Positions 21,168 through 35,820 of a DNA stretch of 64,000 nt are shown here, piece by piece. A program made the translations under genes and the position numbers. Location of the stretch: assembly GCF_009730335.1 (NCBI RefSeq), contig NZ_CP046315.1, forward strand, positions 1,488,001 to 1,552,000. The letters are read 5' to 3'. The notes under the pieces were generated by a model. The model made no database searches, was not told where the DNA came from, and saw only the letters and a list, made by a program, of their open reading frames with translations. This stretch comes from Schaalia odontolytica. Lineage in GTDB: Bacteria; Actinomycetota; Actinomycetes; Actinomycetales; Actinomycetaceae. Position 1 is the stretch's first letter. Each line of letters opens with the position of its first letter.

Positions 21168-23926
21168 CAGGCCTGCTCGTCCAGATCTGCAGTGCGTTCC
21201 AGGAGCTCCTCGAGCTCCTCCTCACCGGGCAGGAACGCGGGGGTCGAAGCCCCCGGTTCGGGCAGCTTGTCGGCATCCGCAGCCACGTCGTAGAAGTTGT
21301 CCTCGTCCGCGGCGGCAACAGGCTCGGGCTGGGAGACAAGACCAGCGGGATCCTCGTTGTCGACGACCGTGATGTCAGGGCAGGTGACCGGCGTGCCGGC
21401 GCCATCCGCATACTCCCACGCCGCAGCGGCGAGTGCACGGTAGGAGTCGATGCTGATCGTGACAGGCTCGGTCAGCTCGACGTCGTCAAGCGTGAGCACA
21501 CCGGAGCGCGTGGCCTTGGCAACCTGGGAAACCCCGCAGGTCCAGGTGCCGTCGCGGTGGTGCTTGGGTGCCGGGTGTGCTTCCAGCAGACCACGCATGT
21601 CGATCGCGAGGTAGGTGGGGCGCTGTCCGCGCGGGGCGCGGATGACGTCGCGCGCCTGGTGCACGCCCGTCAGGACATGCAGGGCAGGCACGCCGGCGGC
21701 GACAGCGCCCATGATGTCGGTCTCAAGGCGGTCACCGACAGCGAGCGGGTTCTGCGCGCCCACAAGCTCGCCGGCACGGCGGTAGATACCCGGCTCAGGC
21801 TTGCCACCAGCGATCGGACGCTTGCGCGTCGCGTGCTGAATAGCGCGGACGAGCGAACCGTTGCCCAGTGCCTGGCCGCGCTCGATAGGCAAGGTTGCAT
21901 CAAGGTTCGAGGCGTAGAAGGAGGCCCCGCGCTCGATGGCGAAAGCGCCTTCGGACAGCAGCGCCCAGTCGACCTTCTTGTCGAGGCCCTGAACGACGGC
22001 GACGGGCTCCTCATCAGCACTGTCCACCAGGACAAAGCCACGCTCCTCGAGAGCGAGACGCAGACCGGCGCCGCCGATGACGAAGACCTTCGAGCCCTCC
22101 TCGAGCTCCTCCGCCATGATCGCTGCGATGTCCATCGCGGAGGTCATGACCATGTCAGGCGTCGCCTGGAAGTCCATGGAGTTAAGCTTGTCGGTCACCT
22201 GCTGGGGGGTACGCATCGCATTGTTGGTGACGAAGGCGGAAGCCATGCCGGCCTCGCGCGCCTCGATCACCGACGTGGCCGCGTGCTCAATCGTCTCGTC
22301 ACCGGACCACGCAGTACCGTCAAGGTCGAGCAGAGCGCAGTCGTATTCTTCAGCGAGAGCCGCGCCCGAGCCACGCAGCGGAGAACGCTTGCCATCCACG
22401 TCGGCATCAGCGTACAGGGCGATATCGACAATCTCCGTATCCTCGACCTCGGCGGGCATCGACGCAATGACCTCCGCGGCTTCGTTGTCGCGACCAAGGT
22501 CGAGCAGTCGCTGCGCCTTGACCTCCATCAAGCGGCGGCGCAGTTCGTCGTCAGCTTCAGCCGGCAGCACTGCAAGTGCATCGTCAACGATCACGAGGCC
22601 AACCTCGGCCTGGCCGAGATCCGCGCGGGCACCAGAGGAGACGAGCACGAGCTCGACCTGCTCGGCAAGGTCGAGGGCCGAGGGAACGGTGGCGTCGATA
22701 ATTTCGACGGCCTTATCCGGATGGCCGAGGCCGCGCTCAGCGTCGGCTTCCACGGCACGCAGCGAGGAATCACCACGCATACGACGCACTGCGCGCACTT
22801 CGCGCAGTGCCTCCTCGTAGCGACCCGAAGCGTAAGCGGTAAGCGCAGCTGCCTCGCGCACCACGTCGACACGGCCTGCGCGCGCAACGGCGGCCTGCGC
22901 ATGCTGGTAGGCGGCCTCGGGATCGAGATCAATCAGCTGCCCAGCCATCACCAGGTGACGGGCAACGATGTCACGATTGGGCCCAGAAAGGGTGGTCAGG
23001 GCGCGCAGAGCATCGCGGTCGAGTTCATCGGCACTGACACCGGCGGGAATCGTCGGCTCGTTACCGTTGGGCGAAACGTACTCATCCGTCGAGGAGTAGT
23101 TCTTGTAACCGCCGTCGTTACGAGGCGCACCCCCGCGTCCGCGATCCTGGAAGCCGCCCCGGCGGTCGTCGCGGCGCTGGTAGCCACCGCGGTCCCCACG
23201 ACGATCATCACGCGAACCAAAGTCACGGCGGTTGTTGTCACGACGCTGGAAACTGCCACGCTCACCATCGCGACGATCGTCACGACGGAAGCCGCCGCGC
23301 TCGCCGCGGTCCTCGAAACTACCGCGGCGGTCGTCGCGCCGCTGGTAGCCACCGCGGTCCCCACGACGATCATCACGCGAACCAAAGTCACGGCGGTTGT
23401 TGTCACGACGCTGGAAACCGCCACGCTCACCATCGCGACGATCGTCACGACGGAAGCCGCCGCGCTCGCCGCGGTCCTCGAAACTACCGCGGCGGTCGTC
23501 GCGCCGCTGGTAGCCACCGCGGTCCCCACGACGATCATCACGCGAACCAAAATCACGGCGGTCATTGTCACGACGCTGGAAACCGCCACGCTCACCATCA
23601 CGACGATCGTCACGACGGAAGCCGCCGCGCTCGCCGCGGTCCTCGAAACTACCGCGGCGGTCGTCGCGCCGCTGGTAGCCACCGCGGTCCCCACGACGAT
23701 CATCACGCGAACCAAAATCACGGCGGTCATTGTCACGACGCTGGAAACCGCCACGCTCACCATCACGACGATCATCACGGAAGCCTCCACGGTGATCATC
23801 ACGACGCTGGAAACCACCTCGCTCGCGACGGTCGGAGCGTTCGCCATCGCGATCACGCCACTGCGGCTGGCGCTTCTGGTATCCACCACGGCCGAATTCG
23901 CCGCGTCCTCGAGTCTCTTCTGCCAT
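21167..23926 (-). CDS. TPR-HAD phosphatase with Arg/Gly/Asp-rich tandem-repeat N-terminus
   Basis: A 919-residue three-part protein. Residues 1-265 are low-complexity and rich in Arg, Asp and Gly with RGG/RGGF/RGGY motifs, built from a 55-residue unit repeated almost four times (residues 49-259). Residues about 290-490 are helical and TPR-like (DPEAAYQHAQAAVARAG, SGRYEEALREVRAV). Residues about 525-790 form a HAD-IIA phosphatase with nucleophile Asp534 and Asp536 in LLDLDGTAWSG, FVTNNAMRT, and GGKPEPGIYRRA followed by VGDRLETDIMGA. A C-terminal tail of about 130 residues follows. In mycobacteria the TPR protein and the HAD enzyme (a glycerol-3-phosphate phosphatase) are separate neighbouring genes; here they are joined. 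The gene lies directly downstream of the rRNA operon terminator. Substrate unknown. Confidence 0.85.
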   Translation of the reverse strand: MAEETRGRGEFGRGGYQKRQPQWRDRDGERSDRRERGGFQRRDDHRGGFRDDRRDGERGGFQRRDNDRRDFGSRDDRRGDRGGYQRRDDRRGSFEDRGERGGFRRDDRRDGERGGFQRRDNDRRDFGSRDDRRGDRGGYQRRDDRRGSFEDRGERGGFRRDDRRDGERGGFQRRDNNRRDFGSRDDRRGDRGGYQRRDDRRGSFEDRGERGGFRRDDRRDGERGSFQRRDNNRRDFGSRDDRRGDRGGYQRRDDRRGGFQDRGRGGAPRNDGGYKNYSSTDEYVSPNGNEPTIPAGVSADELDRDALRALTTLSGPNRDIVARHLVMAGQLIDLDPEAAYQHAQAAVARAGRVDVVREAAALTAYASGRYEEALREVRAVRRMRGDSSLRAVEADAERGLGHPDKAVEIIDATVPSALDLAEQVELVLVSSGARADLGQAEVGLVIVDDALAVLPAEADDELRRRLMEVKAQRLLDLGRDNEAAEVIASMPAEVEDTEIVDIALYADADVDGKRSPLRGSGAALAEEYDCALLDLDGTAWSGDETIEHAATSVIEAREAGMASAFVTNNAMRTPQQVTDKLNSMDFQATPDMVMTSAMDIAAIMAEELEEGSKVFVIGGAGLRLALEERGFVLVDSADEEPVAVVQGLDKKVDWALLSEGAFAIERGASFYASNLDATLPIERGQALGNGSLVRAIQHATRKRPIAGGKPEPGIYRRAGELVGAQNPLAVGDRLETDIMGAVAAGVPALHVLTGVHQARDVIRAPRGQRPTYLAIDMRGLLEAHPAPKHHRDGTWTCGVSQVAKATRSGVLTLDDVELTEPVTISIDSYRALAAAAWEYADGAGTPVTCPDITVVDNEDPAGLVSQPEPVAAADEDNFYDVAADADKLPEPGASTPAFLPGEEELEELLERTADLDEQA
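23150..23782 (-). repeat. 165-bp coding tandem repeat, about 3.8 copies
   Basis: Direct repeats with an exact 165-bp period. For example, the same ten bases recur at 23311, 23476 and 23641. They encode a 55-residue unit in the TPR-HAD protein. Copies are nearly identical at the DNA level, differing at a few positions (Asn-Asp against Asn-Asn, Gly against Ser). Confidence 0.95.
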
Positions 23927-24041
23927 GGTGTCTATCCTCTATTCCTGCGCCGATAGGCGCGCTCTTGTTCATGGTGCGCATCGTGCGCGTTCAACCACCC
24001 AATAGTAGACGACGGGCGGCTTATCAGCGGCATGGGGCCGC

Positions 24042-24084
24042 AAAAACGAGAGGGACGGCACGCTATGGCGTTCCGTCCCTCTCG
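24042..24084 (-). terminator. rRNA operon terminator
   Basis: Twelve-bp perfect stem (24073-24084 with 24047-24058) followed on the minus strand by TTTTTG, about 10 bases after the 5S gene. Confidence 0.88.
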
Positions 24085-24095
24085 ATGAGGTGTGT

Positions 24096-24213
24096 TGTGG
24101 CGGTGTCCTACTCTCCCACAACCTGTCGGTTGCAGTACCATTGGCGCTGCCGGGCTTAGCTTCCAGGTTCGGAATGGGTGCTGGGCGTTTCCCCGGTGCT
24201 ATGACCACCACAA
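24096..24213 (-). rRNA. rrf: 5S ribosomal RNA
   Basis: Minus-strand sequence shows the conserved 5S features: GGTGGTCATAGC at the 5' side, then CCCATTCCGAACCTGGAAGC, and GTGGGAGAGTAGG near the 3' side. Ends are estimated to within a few bases. Confidence 0.93.
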
Positions 24214-24259
24214 GTTTTGGTGTTCAACACGCTCCCCCCTGGTGTTGTGGCGGGGGGTG

Positions 24260-24290
24260 TGGGTTGATCGTGGTTTGTATAGTGGTTGCG
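24260..24290 (-). other. 3' strand of the 23S pre-rRNA processing stem
   Basis: This 31-base stretch in the 23S-5S spacer is complementary to 27494-27524 in the 16S-23S spacer. Seventeen consecutive pairs are perfect and about 27 of 31 match overall. Bracketing the 23S gene, the two would pair into the RNase III-type processing stem. Confidence 0.8.
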
Positions 24291-24344
24291 GCTGTTGTGC
24301 TGGTGTTTCTTGTTCACCCCAACGGTGTGTTGGGTTGTTGTTTA

Positions 24345-27455
<3,111 letters not shown>

Positions 27456-27493
27456 TAAACAAAACACAAAAAACAGTACAGAACAAATATGCT

Positions 27494-27524
27494 CGCAACC
27501 ACTATACAAATCACAAACAACCCA
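27494..27524 (-). other. 5' strand of the 23S processing stem with boxA-like element
   Basis: On the minus strand this reads GGGTTGTTTGTGATTTGTAT and continues with AGTGGTTGCG. It resembles the conserved actinobacterial spacer boxA region (TTGTTTGAGAA-like) and pairs with 24260-24290 downstream of the 23S gene. Confidence 0.75.
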
Positions 27525-27602
27525 CCACACACACCCACACCAACACCAACAGGCTGGCCGGCTGCGCAGGCAACCACCACAACAAGTGGCGGACGCTCAC
27601 AC

Positions 27603-27632
27603 GGTGTTGAACGTGAACCCGACAGTGTGCTC
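27603..27632 (-). other. 3' strand of the 16S pre-rRNA processing stem
   Basis: In the 16S-23S spacer. Pairs over about 30 positions, including G-U wobbles, with 29433-29462 in the rRNA leader, bracketing the 16S gene. The spacer (27456-27786) contains no tRNA gene. Confidence 0.7.
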
Positions 27633-27784
27633 GAATGCCATAAAACTTTTATGCCCAACCCACAATCACGCACCCACACCCACCACCCACATCAGGTGGC
27701 ATACACATGCAGGCACAAGAAAACAACACAACACACCAACCACAAGGCCACCATGCTGCATTGTTCCCCACAAAATGGGCTCCC

Positions 27785-29328
<1,544 letters not shown>

Positions 29329-29432
29329 AAACAAAAACGTTAAAGCCCGGAAAAACCAACCAACCAAACAAAGCCAGCCAGCAATCCCAACCAAAAACAC
29401 TCAAAAACAAAAAACAGGCATAAAAAACAAAC

Positions 29433-29462
29433 AAACACACTATCGAGTTCACAAACAACACC
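29433..29462 (-). promoter_or_regulatory. rRNA leader boxA-like element / 16S processing stem 5' strand
   Basis: Minus strand reads GGTGTTGTTTGTGAACTCGA followed by TAGTGTGTTT. It closely resembles the mycobacterial leader around boxA, the NusB/S10 antitermination site, and is complementary to the 16S trailer at 27603-27632. Confidence 0.72.
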
Positions 29463-29548
29463 CACACACCCCAGAAAACCAAGCCAAAAACCCAGCCACC
29501 AGAGCAGTGAACCACCACCACAAACCCACAAACAAGCTCGCGGCGACA

Positions 29549-29584
29549 GGTGAATAATCTACCCACCCCCACACCCAAAGTCAA
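29549..29584 (-). promoter_or_regulatory. rRNA operon promoter
   Basis: Minus strand -35 TTGACT (29584-29579), exact 17-base spacer, -10 TAGATT (29561-29556), predicted start near 29549. This gives a leader of about 220 bases before 16S. It is the best sigma-70-type promoter match in the window. Confidence 0.75.
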
Positions 29585-29635
29585 ACCAAAACACCGTGAC
29601 CCCCACCACACACCCCACAAACCCGCCAAACACAA

Positions 29636-29673
29636 CGAAAAGAGGGTACCCGACGAATGTCGGATGCCCTCTT
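29636..29673 (-). terminator. tyrS terminator
   Basis: Stem of about 15 bp with one mismatch (AAGAGGGCATCCGAC with GTCGGGTACCCTCTT) and a four-base loop, followed by TTCGTT on the minus strand. It insulates the rRNA promoter from tyrS. Confidence 0.8.
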
Positions 29674-29684
29674 ACTCGAAGCGA

Positions 29685-30947
29685 TTAGCTCAGCTCCAGC
29701 ACCGCTAGGTTTTTACGGCCCTTACGAATGAGAGCCAGTCCACCGGCGACAACGTCTTCGTCACGCAGCACAGCCTCAGGATCCTCAACCTTGACGTTGT
29801 TGATGGAGGCGCCACCGGAGGAGATCGTTCGGCGTGCCGCAGTCTTGCCCTTTTCAAAGCCGAGAGCAACGAGTGCATCGGCAACGGTCGACTCGCCGAT
29901 GGTGAGGGACGCGCGCGGTAGATCTGCGGTTGCTGCAACCAGGGTTGCCTCGTCAAGATCACGGATGTCGCCACCGCCCCACAGGGCGTCGGTCGCCGCG
30001 AGGACGCGCTCGAGCTGATCGGCGCCGTGCACGAGCTCGGTGACGGAGGCAGCCAGTGCTTTCTGCGCGGCCCGCTGGTGCGGACGCTCGGCGACCTCGA
30101 CGGCCAACGCTTCGATCTCTTCACGCGACTTGAACGTGAAGATCTTCAGGAAGCGCACGACGTCGTCGTCCGCGACCTGGAGCCAGAACTGGTAGAAGGC
30201 GTAGGGAGTCATCATTTCGGGGTCGAGCCAGATGGCACCGCCCTCAGACTTGCCGAACTTGGTTCCGTCGGCCTTGGTGATAATCGGCGTGGTCATCACG
30301 TGGGTATCGACGCCTTCGACCTTACGGATCAGGTCGACGCCGCCAACCATGTTCCCCCACTGGTCGTTACCGCCGGTCTCGAGCGTGCAACCGTTGCGGC
30401 GGTAGAGCTCGAGGAAGTCGTTGGCTTGGAGCACCTGGTAGGAGAACTCCGTGTAGGAGATACCCTCGTCCGACGCGATACGGCGGGCAACGATGTCCTT
30501 ATTGAGCATGGTGCCCACGCGGAAGTACTTACCGATCGTGCGCAGCATGTCGATCGCGCTCATCTCCTGCGTCCAGTCCAGGTTGTTGACCATCGTGGCC
30601 GCAGCGGGTCCCTCGAAGTCGAGGAACTTCGAGATCTGCGAATGCAGGCGATCCGCCCATCCCTTCACGACCTCGGTCGACTGAAGCTGACGCTCGCCAC
30701 TCTGACGCGGGTCGCCGATCTGCCCGGTGGCACCGCCCACGAGAGCGAGCGGACGGTGACCGGCGAGCTGCAGGTGGCGCATCACGATCAGCTGAACCAG
30801 GTGTCCGTGGTGCAGAGACGGCGCGGTCGGGTCATAGCCGCAATAGAAGGTGACAGGTCCGGCGTTCAGGTGCTCGCGGAGCGCCTCGAGGTCGGTGTGC
30901 TGAGCGAGCAGCCCACGCCACTGCAGTTCGTCCAGAATGTCTGTCAC
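29685..30947 (-). CDS. tyrS: Tyrosyl-tRNA synthetase
   Basis: Charges tRNA-Tyr; class I synthetase of 420 residues. The HIGH-type motif is PTAPSLHHGHL, the KMSKS-type motif is KFGKSEGG, and a C-terminal S4 RNA-binding domain is present (about residues 350-420). The GTG at 30947 is chosen because the family begins here (TDILDELQWRGL) and AAGGAAGGA precedes it. A longer frame to 31130 overlaps argH and is not credible. Confidence 0.95.
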   Translation of the reverse strand: MTDILDELQWRGLLAQHTDLEALREHLNAGPVTFYCGYDPTAPSLHHGHLVQLIVMRHLQLAGHRPLALVGGATGQIGDPRQSGERQLQSTEVVKGWADRLHSQISKFLDFEGPAAATMVNNLDWTQEMSAIDMLRTIGKYFRVGTMLNKDIVARRIASDEGISYTEFSYQVLQANDFLELYRRNGCTLETGGNDQWGNMVGGVDLIRKVEGVDTHVMTTPIITKADGTKFGKSEGGAIWLDPEMMTPYAFYQFWLQVADDDVVRFLKIFTFKSREEIEALAVEVAERPHQRAAQKALAASVTELVHGADQLERVLAATDALWGGGDIRDLDEATLVAATADLPRASLTIGESTVADALVALGFEKGKTAARRTISSGGASINNVKVEDPEAVLRDEDVVAGGLALIRKGRKNLAVLELS

Positions 30948-31017
30948 GAAAGTTGTCCTTCCTTGCGGATTCGACGGATGAGTACCGTTATAGTGTATCG
31001 GCTTGCGAGTACTGGCG

Positions 31018-32487
<1,470 letters not shown>

Positions 32488-33843
32488 TTAAGAATATTCG
32501 AGATGTTGGCGGGCCGCCGACGGCCAGACCACGGGAACCTCACCTCGGACCTTCACCCACGTCGCGATCATGACGAAGAGCATCCAGTTGCCCTCGAAGA
32601 GCAGGCGCGACTCAGTAAACGACTGAATAAACATCGCGATGATGATGACCGCCGGAATGACGTCCCACAGGTTATCGTCGATGTGGGCCACGGCGACTTT
32701 CACGACGCGGTAGAGCGTCCAGACGATGGCAACGGTGATCATGGCTGCGCCCACAAAGCCTGTCGTGAGCGCCGCCTCGACGTACACGTTGTGCGCTTGA
32801 TTAGTCGGCGTCCCATCGGGCCGGATGACGAGAGAGGCAAAAGGTTCCATCTCCGTGGGCCAACCAATAAACCAGCCCCACCCGCCGATCGGACGCTGCC
32901 TGACGAGCGGCGCCACCGCATGCCAGATGACGGAACGCCCGCTCATGTCGGGGCTGCGCCCGAAAGCATCCGCAATCATGTGGCGGCAGAAGAACGCTGC
33001 GATCGCGGTGAGAACACCGATGCCTGCGAACATGCCGACGACACGTAGACGCAGATGCACCGGAACGCGACGCTGAACGACCAGGCCGGCGATGACAACC
33101 AGGCAGCCGACCGTCGACAGGGCGACGGTCGCGGACTGGGTCAACAACATGACGACGCCACATGCCGTCAGCCAGAGCACCGTCGACAGCCGCGCCGCAC
33201 GAGTCTGCATGTATCGGAGAATCAGGCACACGGCCAGCAAGAGCGCGACAAAAGCAAGAGGGTTTCTGTTGCCCGGGAAGCCTTGAATTGGCCCTCCTTG
33301 AAGGAGGTGTCCATCCACCCAGTAGTAGGAGGCGGGAAGCAGACCTCTCCCCCACATGATGGGAGGGGCGAGCGGGCCGTGACCACAGAATGCGACCAGG
33401 GCTTCGAGCACGAACGACGATCCGATGATCCACTGGAAAGCTAGGATGAGCGCGCCCACGAGCTCGGTCAGCGGGAGTGCGACTGCCACACCAATCGACA
33501 CGAGCGTCAGCGCTACCGACGAGACGGCGTACTGCGCGCTCTGCAGAGGGGCCACGGACCACGCGCACGACAGAGCGCACCAGGCGACAAAGAGACACGT
33601 CGTAGTTGGAAAGCGACGCAGCAACAGCGAGCGACCGGAGGTACGGAAGAGCACCACAAACGACACAAGCAGGATCAGCATCGGAACAAGCGAGCCAATC
33701 TCCCCGAAGATGCCACGAACGCCTTTGCCGGCAAAGCCGACAAAGAACATCGCAGCAACCGTGTAGCGCATCATGCGCGTGCGCAGGGCGTCATCACGAT
33801 CGCTCCCCACGGCATCGCTCACGGCGCTCGCCTCATACGTCAT
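32488..33843 (-). CDS. O-antigen ligase/polymerase-like membrane protein (Wzy_C type)
   Basis: Integral membrane protein of 451 residues with about ten to twelve hydrophobic helices and a large loop between late helices (residues about 270-330, with SVIWHAVAPLVRQRPIGGWG and NQAHNVYVEAALTTGF). That loop resembles the O-antigen ligase family, which joins or polymerises lipid-linked glycans at the outer face of the membrane. It sits alone between argG and argH, where related actinobacteria usually have none. A TACTGT -10-like element lies just upstream of its ATG. Glycan substrate unknown. Confidence 0.72.
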   Translation of the reverse strand: MTYEASAVSDAVGSDRDDALRTRMMRYTVAAMFFVGFAGKGVRGIFGEIGSLVPMLILLVSFVVLFRTSGRSLLLRRFPTTTCLFVAWCALSCAWSVAPLQSAQYAVSSVALTLVSIGVAVALPLTELVGALILAFQWIIGSSFVLEALVAFCGHGPLAPPIMWGRGLLPASYYWVDGHLLQGGPIQGFPGNRNPLAFVALLLAVCLILRYMQTRAARLSTVLWLTACGVVMLLTQSATVALSTVGCLVVIAGLVVQRRVPVHLRLRVVGMFAGIGVLTAIAAFFCRHMIADAFGRSPDMSGRSVIWHAVAPLVRQRPIGGWGWFIGWPTEMEPFASLVIRPDGTPTNQAHNVYVEAALTTGFVGAAMITVAIVWTLYRVVKVAVAHIDDNLWDVIPAVIIIAMFIQSFTESRLLFEGNWMLFVMIATWVKVRGEVPVVWPSAARQHLEYS

Positions 33844-33859
33844 ACACGAAACAGTAAGC

Positions 33860-33893
33860 GAGGCGGGAGCAGCCTTCTCGCCGCTCCCGCCTC
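33860..33893 (-). terminator. Hairpin after argG
   Basis: Eleven-bp stem (GAGGCGGGAGC with GCTCCCGCCTC) and a 12-base loop, between argG and the Wzy-like gene. Confidence 0.65.
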
Positions 33894-33942
33894 TTGAAAC
33901 CCAACTGAGACATTCTCTGTGAGAACGCCCTCAACCTATCGT

Positions 33943-35163
33943 TCAGTAACCCATGTTCACGCCGAAACGCACATCGCGGGCCGCTGCAAGCTTCGACTGC
34001 AGGCCGTAGATGTCGATAAAGCCGCGCGACGAGGACTGATCGAAGGTATCGCCGGTCTCGTAGGTCGCAAGGTTGAAGTCGTACAGCGAGGACTCGGAGC
34101 GGCGACCGTTCACGGTCGCACGTCCGCCGTGCAGCACCATGCGGATATCGCCGGAGACATACTCCTGCGTGTGCTCGATGAAGGCATCCATCGACTTCTT
34201 CAGCGGCGAGTACCACTGCGCCTCGTACACAAGTTCTCCCCAGGTCTGCTCCAGCTGACGCTTGTAGCGGCGCTGCATGCGTTCCAACGTCACTGACTCG
34301 AGAGCCTGGTGCGCCTCGATGAGCGCGACGGCACCGGGGGCCTCGTAAATTTCACGGGACTTGATGCCAACGAGGCGGTCCTCGACCATGTCGATACGAC
34401 CGATGCCCTGAGCGCCCGCACGGCGGTTCATTTCCTGAATGGCCTCGAGCGGCGTGACAGGACGGCCGTCGATGGCGACGGGGATGCCCTTATCGAAGGT
34501 GATGACGACCTCGTCAGGCAGCGGCGGGTAGGTCGGATCGTCGGTGTAGTTGTAGACATCCTTGGTCGGAGCATTCCAGAGGTCTTCGAGGAAGCCGGTC
34601 TCAATGGCGCGGCCCCACACGTTCTGGTCGATCGAGAAGGGATTGTGCTTGGTTGTTTCGATCGGCAGGTTGTGCTTCTCGGCGTAGTCGATCGCGACGT
34701 CACGCGTCAGCGCCAGGTCACGGACAGGGGAAATGCAGTCCATGTCGGGCGCCATCGAGGTAATCGAAACTTCGAAACGCACCTGGTCGTTGCCCTTGCC
34801 CGTGCAGCCGTGGGCGACTGTCGACGCACCAAACTCGCGAGCCGCCTTCACCAGGTGCTTGGTGATGACGGGACGCGACAGTGCCGACACGAGGGGGTAC
34901 TTGCCTTCGTACAGAGCGTTAGCCTTGAGCGCGGGCATGCAGTACTCTTCTGCGAACTCGTCGCGGGCGTCTGCCACGTAGGCTTCCACGGCGCCACAGT
35001 CGAGGGCGCGCTGGCGAATGACCTCAAGGTCTTCTCCGCCCTGGCCGACATCAACGGCAACGGCGACGACCTCGCGGCCGGTCTGCTCACCGATCCATCC
35101 GATGGCGACAGAGGTGTCCAGGCCACCTGAATACGCCAGGACGACGCGATCTTTGCTCGACAT
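33943..35163 (-). CDS. argG: Argininosuccinate synthase
   Basis: Joins citrulline and aspartate with ATP to argininosuccinate; 406 residues, family-normal. The P-loop-like motif is [15 protein letters not shown] at the N-terminus, followed by [13 protein letters not shown]. The ATG at 35163 has a GGAAGGAAC ribosome site. It follows argR by 62 bases and is probably under ArgR control. Confidence 0.97.
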   Translation of the reverse strand: MSSKDRVVLAYSGGLDTSVAIGWIGEQTGREVVAVAVDVGQGGEDLEVIRQRALDCGAVEAYVADARDEFAEEYCMPALKANALYEGKYPLVSALSRPVITKHLVKAAREFGASTVAHGCTGKGNDQVRFEVSITSMAPDMDCISPVRDLALTRDVAIDYAEKHNLPIETTKHNPFSIDQNVWGRAIETGFLEDLWNAPTKDVYNYTDDPTYPPLPDEVVITFDKGIPVAIDGRPVTPLEAIQEMNRRAGAQGIGRIDMVEDRLVGIKSREIYEAPGAVALIEAHQALESVTLERMQRRYKRQLEQTWGELVYEAQWYSPLKKSMDAFIEHTQEYVSGDIRMVLHGGRATVNGRRSESSLYDFNLATYETGDTFDQSSSRGFIDIYGLQSKLAAARDVRFGVNMGY

Positions 35164-35225
35164 GTGGGTTCCTTCCAGTTGTTGGGTTCGTAGTGCCCGG
35201 GGCGTCAGTAAGAACGAGGCCGGGG

Positions 35226-35741
35226 CTAGTTTTCGGGGAGCGCGCCAGGTTCAGCGAGGGCCAGCAACGAGCGTTCGACGTCGGCCGCGCCTTCTTCGCT
35301 GCGGCAGATCACGAGGATTGTGTCGTCGCCAGCGATTGTTCCGGCGATCTCGTCGCGCCTCACTGCGTCGATCGACGACGCAAGGAGGTTGGCTGCACCC
35401 ACCTGGGTACGCAGGACGAGCTGGTTTCCCACCTTCACGGAGGTGACGAGGAGCAGCTGGCACCAGCGCGCCAGACGGACGTTCGCGGCTTCAGCGTCGT
35501 GGGTATGACCGCCGTCGTGGTCCGGCACCGTATAGATGAGCGCCCCGGACGTGTCACGGATTTTCGTCGCACGCAGGTCCATCAGATCGCGAGAGAGGGT
35601 CGTCTGGGTGACGTCAATCCCCCGCTCGGCCAGGCGAGCGCGCAGTCCCTCCTGGCTACCGATCGACTCGGACGCCAGAAGATCGCGGATCATCTCATGC
35701 CGCGCACTCTTGGTGCTCGGAAATGCGGGTGTTGCACTCAT
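35226..35741 (-). CDS. argR: Arginine repressor ArgR
   Basis: Arginine-responsive repressor of 171 residues. The N-terminal winged helix ([35 protein letters not shown]) binds DNA and the C-terminal domain ([14 protein letters not shown]) binds arginine and forms hexamers. ATG 35741 is the likely start: a TATAAT hexamer ends seven bases upstream, which implies a leaderless mRNA. ATG 35747 is the alternative. It lies immediately upstream of argG. Confidence 0.94.
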   Translation of the reverse strand: MSATPAFPSTKSARHEMIRDLLASESIGSQEGLRARLAERGIDVTQTTLSRDLMDLRATKIRDTSGALIYTVPDHDGGHTHDAEAANVRLARWCQLLLVTSVKVGNQLVLRTQVGAANLLASSIDAVRRDEIAGTIAGDDTILVICRSEEGAADVERSLLALAEPGALPEN

Positions 35742-35767
35742 ATGCATGATTATACGCATGCATGCAT
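35741..35767 (-). promoter_or_regulatory. argR promoter with ATGCAT palindromes (candidate ArgR operator)
   Basis: Minus-strand -10 TATAAT at 35754-35749 sits seven bases before the ATG. Three ATGCAT palindromes (35742-35747, 35758-35763, 35762-35767) overlap and flank it. This placement fits an autoregulatory operator; identity as an ARG box is inference. Confidence 0.5.
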
Positions 35768-35775
35768 ATAAATAA

Positions 35776-35809
35776 GCAAGCGGGCGAGGAATGTCCCTCA
35801 CCCGCTTGC
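35776..35809 (-). terminator. Terminator of the flavodoxin gene
   Basis: Stem GCAAGCGGG with CCCGCTTGC plus inner pairs, then TTATTTAT on the minus strand, between the flavodoxin gene and argR. Confidence 0.78.
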
Positions 35810-35820
35810 CATCAACGTTC

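Noticed and set aside
23150-23782. CRISPR-like repeat array
   Set aside because: Repeats are 165 bp, contiguous, in frame and without spacers, inside a coding gene.
20864-23956. 1030-codon open frame on the plus strand opposite the TPR-HAD gene
   Set aside because: It is antisense to tlyA, the small gene and the TPR-HAD gene, has Ala/Thr/Val repeats that simply mirror the Arg/Asp repeats, and no recognisable domain. A high-GC shadow frame.
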